Assembly: GCA_029261435.1 (NCBI GenBank)
Contig: JAJDBI010000088.1
Span: 1-15,847 of the forward strand
Direction of reading: 5' to 3'
Length of the DNA: 15,847 nucleotides
Source: Nitrospinaceae bacterium
GTDB lineage: Bacteria > Nitrospinota > Nitrospinia > Nitrospinales > VA-1
Part shown: positions 6,988 to 13,851 of the stretch, piece by piece
How the letters are laid out: every line of letters begins with the position of its first letter
How positions within the stretch are numbered: the stretch's first letter is position 1
The notes under the pieces: generated by a model
Told to the model about the DNA's origin: nothing
Database searches by the model: none
The model's input: only the letters and a program-made list of their open reading frames with translations
Position numbers and translations under genes: made by a program

Positions 6988-9900
6988 ATGTTCAGTCATT
7001 TTTTCATAGAAAGACCGCGCTTCGCCTTTGTCATTTCTATTGTGATTGTCATAGCGGGTCTGGTTTCCATACCACAACTACCCGTTTCTCTGTATCCAGA
7101 AATATCTCCCCCTACCGTTCAGGTCACAGCTTCTTATCCCGGCGCCAGTGCAACGGTACTTGAAAGTACTGTTGCAGCCCCCATTGAAGAACAGGTCAAT
7201 GGGGTTGAGAACATGATTTATATGTCTTCAAAGAGTACGGACAACGGAGTTTATACTCTGGACATCACATTTGAAATCGGCACCGATGGGGATATGGCTG
7301 CTGTCAATGTCCAGAATAGAGTCTCTTTAGCTACGCCCAAACTCCCTGAAGACGTAACCAGATCGGGAGTTTCGGTGAAAAAGCAATCTCCCGAGTTTCT
7401 ACAGATCATCTCTTTCTCCTCCCCAAATTCAACCTACGACCAATTATTCTTGAGCAATTTTATTAGTCTAAACGTTAAAGACGTCCTGTCTCGAGTTCCT
7501 GGAGTCAGTAATGTCTCAATTTTTGGTGCACTGGATTATTCAATCCGAATTTGGTTGAACCCAGATCGAATGGTGAACCTGGGTATTACAAGTAATGAAG
7601 TAGTTCAAGCAATCAAGGACCAGAACCTGCAAGCCGCCGCCGGCATTGTTGGGCAAGCTCCATCCGCTCAAGATCAACAATTCCAATACACCATTCAAGC
7701 AAAAGGACGGCTCATCGATGTTTCTGAATTCGAAGATATTATTATTCTGGCTCAAGAAGATGGATCAGTAGTCAGAATGAGTGATATCGCCCGCGTGGAA
7801 CTCAGTTCGCAAACATTCGAAATCCTTTCTCGGCTGAACGGTTCGCCTGCGGTAAATTTTGCGATCTACCAACTTCCTGAAGCCAATGCCCTGGATGTAG
7901 CTCAAAGAATCAGAGATAAGATGGAAGGTCTGTCCAAACAGTTCCCTTCTGACATTCAGTTTGTAGTTCCCTACGACTCCACACGGTTTATTAACAACTC
8001 TTTAAAAGAACTGATAGAAACACTTTTCGTAGCTTTAACATTAGTTATTTTCGTCGTCTACATATTTATTCAGGATTGGCGCGCTACATTAATCCCGGCG
8101 GCAGCTATCCCGGTTTCATTAATAGGAACTTTTGCCGTCCTTCTGGCTATGGGATATTCCATTAACACACTGACCCTTTTTGCTCTTGTCCTGGCCATTG
8201 GTATCGTGGTGGATGATGCCATTGTTGTGGTTGAAAATGCTCAACGTCATATTGAAGATGGCTTATCCCCTAAAGAAGCCGCAAAAATTGCTATGACAGA
8301 AGTTTCCGGCCCAGTCATAGCCACCACTTTGGTTTTGTTGGCCGTCTTTGTTCCAGTAGCATTCATGTCGGGAATCTCGGGACAACTTTACCGCCAGTTT
8401 TCGGTAACCCTTTCTATCGCAGTAACGCTTTCTTCTCTTAATGCTTTGACCCTAAGCCCTGCCTTATGCTCCATATTCTTAAGAAAAAGCACGGGTACCC
8501 CCTGGTTTGCCTTGCGTTGGTTTGAGTTCATTTTCAAACAGGTCACAAACACTTATCTATTATTTGTGAAATTAATAGTGAGACGCTTTGTAGTCACGGT
8601 TTTGCTGATTCTTCTTATAGCCGGGGGTGGCTACTGGGTTTTTAAATCCTCAGCCACAGGGTTTATACCTCAAGAAGATCAGGGAGTCATTTTTATAGAC
8701 CTGCAACTTCCGGATGGAGCATCTTTAAATCGAACAGACGCTATCGCAACTCAAGTTGAGAACATGATGAAAGAACTACCGGGGGTTGATAATATTATTT
8801 CCCTGATTGGTGTTGGCTTGATCAGCGGGAATAAATCAAATTCAGCAACGGTCATCAACATCTTAAAGCCCTGGGAAGAACGCAAATCGAAGGATTTGTC
8901 CAGTGATGCTCTCGTTGGTAGGGTGTGGGGAATGATGAGTCAGGTTCCCGGAGCCAGAGCCATTGCTTTCACCCCTCCTCCTATCCGAAGTCTGGGTAAC
9001 TCGAGCGGCTTTGAGTTACAACTTCAAGATTTAAGGGGTGGAGATCCTCAAGAACTCTCCGCAGCCATGCGAGGCTTCGTATTTGAAGCCAATCAGGTTA
9101 AAGAGTTGAGTAATGTTTTCAGCACATTTAGTGCGGAAGTTCCACAAGTCGGATTAGAAATCGATCGATTGAAAGCAAAAGCCATGGGAATACCCATCAG
9201 TGAAATCTTTGCAACATTGCAAGCTCAACTGGGTTCTCTATATGTCAATGACTTCAATAAATTTGGGCGGGTATATCGGGTAATAGTCCAAGCTGAAAGA
9301 GAATACAGAAACGACCCGGATGATATTGGCCGCATTCATGTAAAGAGCTCTGACGGAGTGATGGTTCCGCTGGCCACTTTGACAAAGACCTCACCTATTC
9401 TGGGCGCTGAATCTTTGACTCGTTACAACATGTATCGTGCTGCCAAAGTGAACGGAAGTCCCGGACCAGGGTTCAGTACCGGTCAATCCATTGCAGCCAT
9501 TGAAAAACTGGCGAAACAGGTCCTCCCACAGAATATGACTTTTGAGTGGTCGGGAATGTCTTATCAGGAAATAAAAGCAGGTTCACAAGGAAACATTATT
9601 TTTATTCTCGCTCTAATTTTTGTTTTTCTCTTCCTGGTGGCACAATACGAAAGCTGGTCTATACCCTGGGCAGTCATATTAACTGTTCCGATCGCTTTGG
9701 CAGGAGCATTGGTGACCACTCAACAAACCGGACACATACTCGATATTTATGCTCAAATCGGTCTTATCATGCTGGTAGGAATGGCTTCTAAAAACGCTAT
9801 CTTAATAGTAGAGTTTGCCAAGATACAAAGAGAAAATGGCTTGTCCATTGAAGAAGCGGCGATAAAATCCGCACGACTGCGTTTCCGCGCGGTGATGATG

Positions 9901-10125
9901 ACAGCAATATCTTTTATTTTAGGGGTCATGCCCCTTGTGGTGGCAACCGGTGCCGGTGCAAACAGTCGCCAATCACTGGGGATTGTTATTTTGGGAGGAA
10001 TGCTTGCCTCAGCTGTAGTCGGAACACTATTAACTCCTTCTTTCTATACACTGGTACAATCCATCAAAGAAAAGCTAAAAAGTAATTCCCCAGAATCAAA
10101 ACCCAAGCCAGTTGAATCTGCCTGA
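6988..10125 (+). CDS. RND multidrug efflux pump, HAE1 family (AcrB/MexB-like)
   Basis: This 1045-residue inner-membrane transporter has the length and plan of AcrB: twelve membrane helices in two halves with two large periplasmic loops. The proton-relay residues are intact. Asp409-Asp410 (GIVVDDAIVVVEN) correspond to AcrB Asp407/408, Lys935 (GMASKNA) to Lys940, and Arg967 (RLRFRAVMM) to Arg971. The N-terminus FIERPRFAFVISIVIVIAG and the FIPQEDQG segment are also typical. It uses proton motive force to export amphipathic compounds; the substrate range cannot be read from sequence. It starts 4 bp after the adaptor gene and is followed by a terminator candidate at 10161, so it ends the operon. 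Nothing suggests a frameshift or decay. Confidence 0.96.
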   Translation: MFSHFFIERPRFAFVISIVIVIAGLVSIPQLPVSLYPEISPPTVQVTASYPGASATVLESTVAAPIEEQVNGVENMIYMSSKSTDNGVYTLDITFEIGTDGDMAAVNVQNRVSLATPKLPEDVTRSGVSVKKQSPEFLQIISFSSPNSTYDQLFLSNFISLNVKDVLSRVPGVSNVSIFGALDYSIRIWLNPDRMVNLGITSNEVVQAIKDQNLQAAAGIVGQAPSAQDQQFQYTIQAKGRLIDVSEFEDIIILAQEDGSVVRMSDIARVELSSQTFEILSRLNGSPAVNFAIYQLPEANALDVAQRIRDKMEGLSKQFPSDIQFVVPYDSTRFINNSLKELIETLFVALTLVIFVVYIFIQDWRATLIPAAAIPVSLIGTFAVLLAMGYSINTLTLFALVLAIGIVVDDAIVVVENAQRHIEDGLSPKEAAKIAMTEVSGPVIATTLVLLAVFVPVAFMSGISGQLYRQFSVTLSIAVTLSSLNALTLSPALCSIFLRKSTGTPWFALRWFEFIFKQVTNTYLLFVKLIVRRFVVTVLLILLIAGGGYWVFKSSATGFIPQEDQGVIFIDLQLPDGASLNRTDAIATQVENMMKELPGVDNIISLIGVGLISGNKSNSATVINILKPWEERKSKDLSSDALVGRVWGMMSQVPGARAIAFTPPPIRSLGNSSGFELQLQDLRGGDPQELSAAMRGFVFEANQVKELSNVFSTFSAEVPQVGLEIDRLKAKAMGIPISEIFATLQAQLGSLYVNDFNKFGRVYRVIVQAEREYRNDPDDIGRIHVKSSDGVMVPLATLTKTSPILGAESLTRYNMYRAAKVNGSPGPGFSTGQSIAAIEKLAKQVLPQNMTFEWSGMSYQEIKAGSQGNIIFILALIFVFLFLVAQYESWSIPWAVILTVPIALAGALVTTQQTGHILDIYAQIGLIMLVGMASKNAILIVEFAKIQRENGLSIEEAAIKSARLRFRAVMMTAISFILGVMPLVVATGAGANSRQSLGIVILGGMLASAVVGTLLTPSFYTLVQSIKEKLKSNSPESKPKPVESA

Positions 10126-10160
10126 CAAGAGATTTCTAGTGGCAATAGCCCGGAAGATAT

Positions 10161-10190
10161 AAGGATCTGACTGATAGATTTTTTTCTTTT
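10161..10190 (+). terminator. Terminator candidate after the efflux operon
   Basis: AAGGATCT at 10161-10168 can pair with AGATTTTT at 10176-10183 (eight pairs, two of them G-U; 7-nt loop). It merges into a T-rich tail that continues to 10190. It is weak in G+C but correctly placed 35 nt after the pump stop codon. Confidence 0.5.
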
Positions 10191-10220
10191 AATCGAATTC
10201 TAATAACCTCCAGAAGAGGC

Positions 10221-10249
10221 TTGCAACAATTAGATTGTTCGTAGACAAT
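10221..10249 (+). promoter_or_regulatory. Candidate promoter of the signalling cassette
   Basis: TTGCAA at 10221-10226 and GACAAT at 10244-10249 are spaced by 17 bp, each matching 4 of 6 consensus bases. An alternative -35, TAGACA at 10242-10247 (5 of 6), lacks a well-spaced -10. The assignment is tentative. It matters because the two palindromes at 10225-10257 would overlap either promoter. Confidence 0.3.
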
Positions 10250-10257
10250 GTAATTGT
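10225..10257. promoter_or_regulatory. Tandem palindromes ACAAT-N3-ATTGT (operator candidates)
   Basis: The first site is AACAAT-TAG-ATTGTT at 10225-10239; the second is ACAAT-GTA-ATTGT at 10245-10257. Both are perfect inverted repeats with the same half-site and the same 3-bp spacer, and their centres are 19 bp apart, close to two helical turns. The pattern resembles known MarR/OhrR-type operators (TACAATT...AATTGTA in Bacillus). They lie between the efflux terminator and the receiver gene. Confidence 0.5.
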
Positions 10258-10382
10258 AAGTGATAATAGAAATCACTCCCTATCAAGAAGGAATCAACAA
10301 CCTTTCGACATATTCGCAGTACCATTTCTGTTTTATACAAGTTTTACAAATATATAACGGGCTTACTCTTAAAAGAGGTTTT

Positions 10383-10754
10383 ATGGCGTTAATCCAGATA
10401 ATTGAAGATTCTTCTTTTCAAAGAAAGTTTATTAGCAGAATTTTGGAAGGAGCTGGTCATCAGGTCATTCAAGCTGAAAACGGGAAAGTGGGATTAGAGA
10501 AATTAGAGTCCAGTAACCCTCAAGTCATTTTTTGTGACCTCCTCATGCCAGAATTAGATGGTTTTGGATTTCTAGAAGCTCTCAGGGAAAAAGGGAATAA
10601 CCTTCCAGTCGTGATGTTAACTTCAGATATTCAGGAAACCAGTAAAAGCAGGTGCCTGGAACTGGGTGCTAATTTTTTCTTAAACAAACCTCCGGACGAA
10701 AAAGAAATGTTTGAAGTTTTGAATAAAATTCTAGGTGAAGAGAAGAGCTCATGA
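10383..10754 (+). CDS. Stand-alone receiver-domain response regulator (CheY-like)
   Basis: The 123-residue protein is a single receiver domain with no output domain. The acidic pair Glu8/Asp9 (IIEDS), the phosphoacceptor Asp52 (FCDLLMP), Thr80 (VVMLTSD) and Lys102 (FFLNKPP) are all present, so it should be phosphorylated and able to switch. I chose the ATG at 10383 because it begins directly at the first beta strand (ALIQIIED) and has AGAGG 4 nt upstream. A GTG start at 10260 would add 41 residues unlike any receiver. It is the first gene of a three-gene unit, and its stop overlaps the start of the CheC-type gene by ATGA, indicating translational coupling. It probably receives phosphate from the hybrid kinase downstream and loses it through the phosphatase between them. 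Confidence 0.9.
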   Translation: MALIQIIEDSSFQRKFISRILEGAGHQVIQAENGKVGLEKLESSNPQVIFCDLLMPELDGFGFLEALREKGNNLPVVMLTSDIQETSKSRCLELGANFFLNKPPDEKEMFEVLNKILGEEKSS

Positions 10755-11341
10755 AACTTACTTCAGATCAGTTGGATGCCATCAAGGAACTTTTTAATAT
10801 GGGTGTGGGGAGAGGAGCCAGCATCTTAAGCCAGATGGTTGACTCCAGAGTTCACCTCGAAATACCTAAAGTCGAAATATTTTCAAGTTCAAATTTCGAA
10901 AAAATTAAAGAGTCGATCAACCTGGATGAATCATCCAGTGTGGACATGAGTTTTTCAGGTTCTTTTGATGGCAAAGTCTCGCTTTTGATCCCTCCCGATA
11001 GTGCAGCCATTCTGGTCGCAGCACTGACCCATGAAGAACCAGGCCCCATGAAACTGGACCCTGTTCGAGCAGGGACCTTATGTGAAGTGGGGAATATGAT
11101 CATCAATGGTCTTATGGGTTCAATCACAAATGTTCTCCATAAATCAATTGATTATGGTTTACCCGAGTACAACGAAGGCAAGATAGAAGATATTATCGGT
11201 TTACAGTCAGAGGAAGAAATCAATATATGTATTGCCACGACAACCATGCAAATTGAAAACCTCGAGGTTTATGGAAAACTACTTGTAGTTTTTAAAGTTG
11301 GTTATCTGCAAGAATTATTATCAGCTATTGATGCAATTTAA
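10751..11341 (+). CDS. CheC-type chemotaxis phosphatase
   Basis: This 196-residue protein matches the CheC/CheX/FliY phosphatase family. Two copies of the catalytic E-x-x-N signature are present: Glu13/Asn16 in IKELFNMGVGRGASILS and Glu112/Asn115 in LCEVGNMIING. Having both sites is typical of CheC rather than CheX, which has one. The family dephosphorylates CheY-P by orienting water with the Asn while the Glu contacts the receiver lysine. The ATG overlaps the receiver stop (ATGA), so the two proteins are probably made together and the receiver is the natural substrate. No CheD, CheA, CheW or receptor gene is in the window, so a role outside flagellar chemotaxis is possible. Family membership is clear; the substrate is inferred from context. 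Confidence 0.87.
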   Translation: MKLTSDQLDAIKELFNMGVGRGASILSQMVDSRVHLEIPKVEIFSSSNFEKIKESINLDESSSVDMSFSGSFDGKVSLLIPPDSAAILVAALTHEEPGPMKLDPVRAGTLCEVGNMIINGLMGSITNVLHKSIDYGLPEYNEGKIEDIIGLQSEEEINICIATTTMQIENLEVYGKLLVVFKVGYLQELLSAIDAI

Positions 11342-11356
11342 TACTCAAACTTTATA

Positions 11357-13207
11357 ATGACCGCAAATTTCTCTAAAGAACAATCCAGCCTTCCAATATT
11401 CGACTATATTAATGAGGGGATATTTGTTCTAAGAAAGGACTATATTGTTCGGTTCTGGAATCAGTGCCTTGAAAACTGGACTGGCATTAAAAAGGAATTG
11501 ATTACAGGCAAAAATATATTCGATATTTTCCCTCATCTGGACAACGGAGTTTATAAAAGTAGAATTGATCAAGTGTTCCAGAATGGACCCCCAGTTGTTT
11601 TTTCTTCCCAGCTTCACGCCCATATTTTCCCATGTCCATTATCAAATGGCTCTCTAAAGACCCTGCAAACGGTTGTAACATCTTTTTCCTGGGATGGAGA
11701 ATGTGATAACGAGGCACTATTCACCATCCAGGACGTTACCGACCATTCTTTTAGAATCCAGCAGTACCACAATCTCAACAAGAAACTCATAGATCTAAAA
11801 GAAGAGTCTGAGCGAGCAAATAATGCTAAATCCACCTTTCTAGCAAATATGAGTCATGAGATTCGGACTCCCATGAATGCCATCCTGGGTTATTCACAGA
11901 TATTGCTGAATCGAAAGGATCTAGAGCCCGATCAGCGCCTGGCTATCCAGACAATAGATTCCAGTGGCAAAAATTTGCTCGAACTTATCAATGAGGTTTT
12001 GGATATATCAAAAATTGAAGCAGGAAAAATGGAACTTTACCCCATCAACTTTGACCTCAAAGACATCATATTTGCAGTGTCAACAATGTTTGAACTTCGA
12101 TGCAAACAGAAACAACTGAATTGGAAGGTTGATAAGTTTAAAGAGCCCTGCATTGTTTTTGGAGATCAAGTTAAATTACGATCCATATTGATCAACCTTA
12201 TTGGCAACGCTGTGAAGTTCACGAAATCTGGAGAAGTCGAGTTTAGGGTTTCAACTCTAAATAACCAACGATTTTTATTTGAAGTTATTGATAGTGGTAT
12301 TGGGATTGCGAGTAAGGATCAACAGTATATTTTTGAACCATTTCATCAGGAAGAGTCGGGATCAAAAATGGGAGGAACCGGGCTGGGTTTAGCTATTTCC
12401 AGCAAGCAATTGGAGCTAATGGGCTCAAAACTATTGCTTGAATCAACTTTGGGTAAAGGATCTCGCTTTTACTTTACTTTACACTTACCCAAAGCGACTG
12501 GTCGTATAGAAAAGCGAAGTGAGCGTTTCAATAATATTCTTTTTCTTGCTGAAGGGTACAATGTTAAAGCACTCGTGGTTGATGATATCAAGGAAAACCG
12601 CGATGTGTTGACAACATTTCTCACAGACTTGAAAGTTGACGTGAAACAAGCAGTGGATGGTAGAGATTGTTTAGAAAAGGTTAGGGAATCCCTTCCTGAT
12701 ATAATTTTCATGGATATGAGGATGCCTGTTATGAATGGAGAACAAGCCATCAAAGAAATCCGGAAGGAATTTGGGAACCACCGATTCAAAATAGTCATCG
12801 TCACAGCTTCAGCATTAGATCAGAATAGAGAACAATATATTCAATTAGGTGCTCATGAGTTTATTGCAAAACCTTTTCGTATAGAACAAATCTCAAGTTG
12901 CCTTCACAAACTTTTAGATATCGAATTCGAATACGACGATGAAGAATCCTCTGAGCAGAAGTCTTTAGATATATTCAACCTGGACATTTCCCAGATTTCA
13001 TTATCTGAACAATTACAACTGGAAATTAAAGAGGCGGCTGAAATGCACAGTATTACAAAACTGGAGGTTGCCATAAATAAGCTCCGTTGCGAGGATGAGG
13101 AATATAATAAACTGGCAGCTATTATGATGGACTTGTTAAACAAGTTTGATATAAGTGGGATACTGGACATGATTGAAAAATTGAGCCATGAAGAAAATAA
13201 AGCCTAA
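11357..13207 (+). CDS. Soluble PAS-containing hybrid histidine kinase with C-terminal receiver
   Basis: A 616-residue cytoplasmic kinase with no membrane helix. The domain order is a PAS-like sensor (about 14-130), a short coiled coil (135-155), HisKA with the phosphorylated His167 (NMSHEIRTPMN), and HATPase_c with the N box at Asn284, G1 at Asp312 (VIDSGIGI) and G2 GGTGLGLAIS at 339-348. A receiver follows (about 402-520) with phosphoacceptor Asp453 (FMDMRMP) and Lys505. The last 75 residues form a helical tail (LEIKEAAEMHSITKLE...) seen in other hybrid kinases. It lacks an HPt-type His motif, so transfer onward would need a separate protein or direct kinase-to-receiver transfer. The ATG lies 15 bp after the CheC-type gene, without a strong ribosome site, and the product likely feeds the stand-alone receiver upstream. 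Confidence 0.92.
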   Translation: MTANFSKEQSSLPIFDYINEGIFVLRKDYIVRFWNQCLENWTGIKKELITGKNIFDIFPHLDNGVYKSRIDQVFQNGPPVVFSSQLHAHIFPCPLSNGSLKTLQTVVTSFSWDGECDNEALFTIQDVTDHSFRIQQYHNLNKKLIDLKEESERANNAKSTFLANMSHEIRTPMNAILGYSQILLNRKDLEPDQRLAIQTIDSSGKNLLELINEVLDISKIEAGKMELYPINFDLKDIIFAVSTMFELRCKQKQLNWKVDKFKEPCIVFGDQVKLRSILINLIGNAVKFTKSGEVEFRVSTLNNQRFLFEVIDSGIGIASKDQQYIFEPFHQEESGSKMGGTGLGLAISSKQLELMGSKLLLESTLGKGSRFYFTLHLPKATGRIEKRSERFNNILFLAEGYNVKALVVDDIKENRDVLTTFLTDLKVDVKQAVDGRDCLEKVRESLPDIIFMDMRMPVMNGEQAIKEIRKEFGNHRFKIVIVTASALDQNREQYIQLGAHEFIAKPFRIEQISSCLHKLLDIEFEYDDEESSEQKSLDIFNLDISQISLSEQLQLEIKEAAEMHSITKLEVAINKLRCEDEEYNKLAAIMMDLLNKFDISGILDMIEKLSHEENKA

Positions 13208-13257
13208 CCTATTAGGATAAGTTAAATACCACTCGACCAACTTGCATTCCTGAATGT

Positions 13258-13296
13258 AAAATAAAAAACGGGAGCAGCCTGACCGCTACTCCCGTT
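13258..13296 (-). terminator. Strong Rho-independent terminator on the minus strand
   Basis: AACGGGAG at 13267-13274 and CTCCCGTT at 13289-13296 are perfect complements. The stem extends inward through 13276-13278/13285-13287, with one C-A mismatch on the plus strand that becomes G-U on the minus strand, giving a 12-pair stem and a 6-nt loop. Reading the minus strand, the stem runs into TTTTTTATTTT. The T-tract exists only on that side, so it ends a leftward transcript: the Mrp-DUF971 operon or a separate small RNA. Confidence 0.85.
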
Positions 13297-13365
13297 CGGG
13301 TTGGAGCACCTGAGTCTGTATTCCCAAGCACTCTAAATTCTTTTTATTGCCTTTGATAGTTTGTC

Positions 13366-13424
13366 TGGATATCCCTCCGCTATTTTGTAGCAAGGGGGAG
13401 GAGGTAACAGCAGAGGGATAACCA
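13366..13424 (-). ncRNA. Long stem-loop, possible small RNA or structured 3' UTR
   Basis: TGGATATCCCTCCGCT at 13366-13381 pairs with the segment at 13409-13424. On the minus strand 15 of 16 positions pair, including one G-U, with one U-U mismatch and a 27-nt loop. The same position is a C-A mismatch on the plus strand, which favours a leftward RNA. About 70 nt further on is the strong minus-strand terminator, so an RNA of roughly 170-200 nt, or a 3' UTR of the DUF971 gene, would contain both. I see no convincing dedicated promoter and recognise no RNA family. Confidence 0.4.
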
Positions 13425-13506
13425 TCCTTCTTGATTATGACAAACTTATATTGCAGTTCTGCCTCAGCAATGTTTCAAGCCTGTCACAAAATCAATGAGT
13501 TAGTGT

Positions 13507-13836
13507 CTAGTTTTCAGTCACTTTATTTTTACAGGCTTCACATTCACACAGTTGACGCAATAGTTCATGCGTATAGAATCCCGTACTGTGCCCATCACTC
13601 CAGTCAAACTGAATGGCATAAAGTCCCACAGCTTTAAGGTTTCGCGGGCGAATTTCATTGGGGATTGAGCCCGGAGCTATTAACTTTTCCCCACTCCATT
13701 CATCGATACAATTTGCGCACGGACAACTTTCCCGTAATTTTTTAACCGAATATACCGAGTTGTGCCCATCGTTCCAGGAAATGCCCAGAGTGGACTCATC
13801 CACCAGTTTAATATTCTTGGGTGCAGGGGGAGTCAT
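13507..13836 (-). CDS. DUF971 (GBBH-like N-terminal domain) protein
   Basis: The 109-residue protein is a single DUF971 domain, with the typical start (IKLVDESTLGISWNDGHNSV), the central RPRNLKAVGLYAIQFDWSDGHSTGFYTHELLRQL and four or more cysteines (CPCANC at about 38-43 and CECEACK near the C-terminus). The domain is found at the N-terminus of gamma-butyrobetaine hydroxylases and at the C-terminus of plant HCF101, a chloroplast Mrp-type Fe-S carrier. Here it lies 15 bp downstream of a DUF59-Mrp gene on the same strand, so the two genes together reproduce the three domains of HCF101. AAAGGA precedes the ATG. A role in metal or Fe-S handling with Mrp is inferred from this link; its biochemical function is not established. 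Confidence 0.87.
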   Translation of the reverse strand: MTPPAPKNIKLVDESTLGISWNDGHNSVYSVKKLRESCPCANCIDEWSGEKLIAPGSIPNEIRPRNLKAVGLYAIQFDWSDGHSTGFYTHELLRQLCECEACKNKVTEN

Positions 13837-13851
13837 AATTGTAATTCCTTT

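Larger units (their letters stand above)
13208..13506. other. Gene-free region between convergent genes, with structured RNA signals
   Basis: The 299 bp between the kinase stop and the DUF971 stop contain no believable coding frame. Two strong stems, at 13366-13424 and 13267-13296, are described in their own entries. I recognise no tRNA, tmRNA, SRP RNA or RNase P RNA signature. The plus-strand kinase transcript has no obvious terminator of its own here. Confidence 0.6.

Noticed and set aside
10260..10382. A 41-codon N-terminal extension of the receiver protein from a GTG at 10260
   Set aside because: The extension does not resemble a receiver, the ATG at 10383 starts right at the first beta strand with a ribosome site, and the region upstream holds the palindromes.
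12469..12804. 111-codon minus-strand frame inside the hybrid kinase
   Set aside because: It overlaps the HATPase-receiver junction of an intact kinase and has no domain signature.
12972..13207. HPt domain at the C-terminus of the hybrid kinase
   Set aside because: The helical tail has a His in AEMHSITKLE, but it lacks the HxxKG-type context of a phosphotransfer site.
13258..13440. Assignment of the structured region as 6S RNA
   Set aside because: The size and terminator would fit, but I could not find the long closing stem and central bubble expected of 6S RNA, so no family is claimed.
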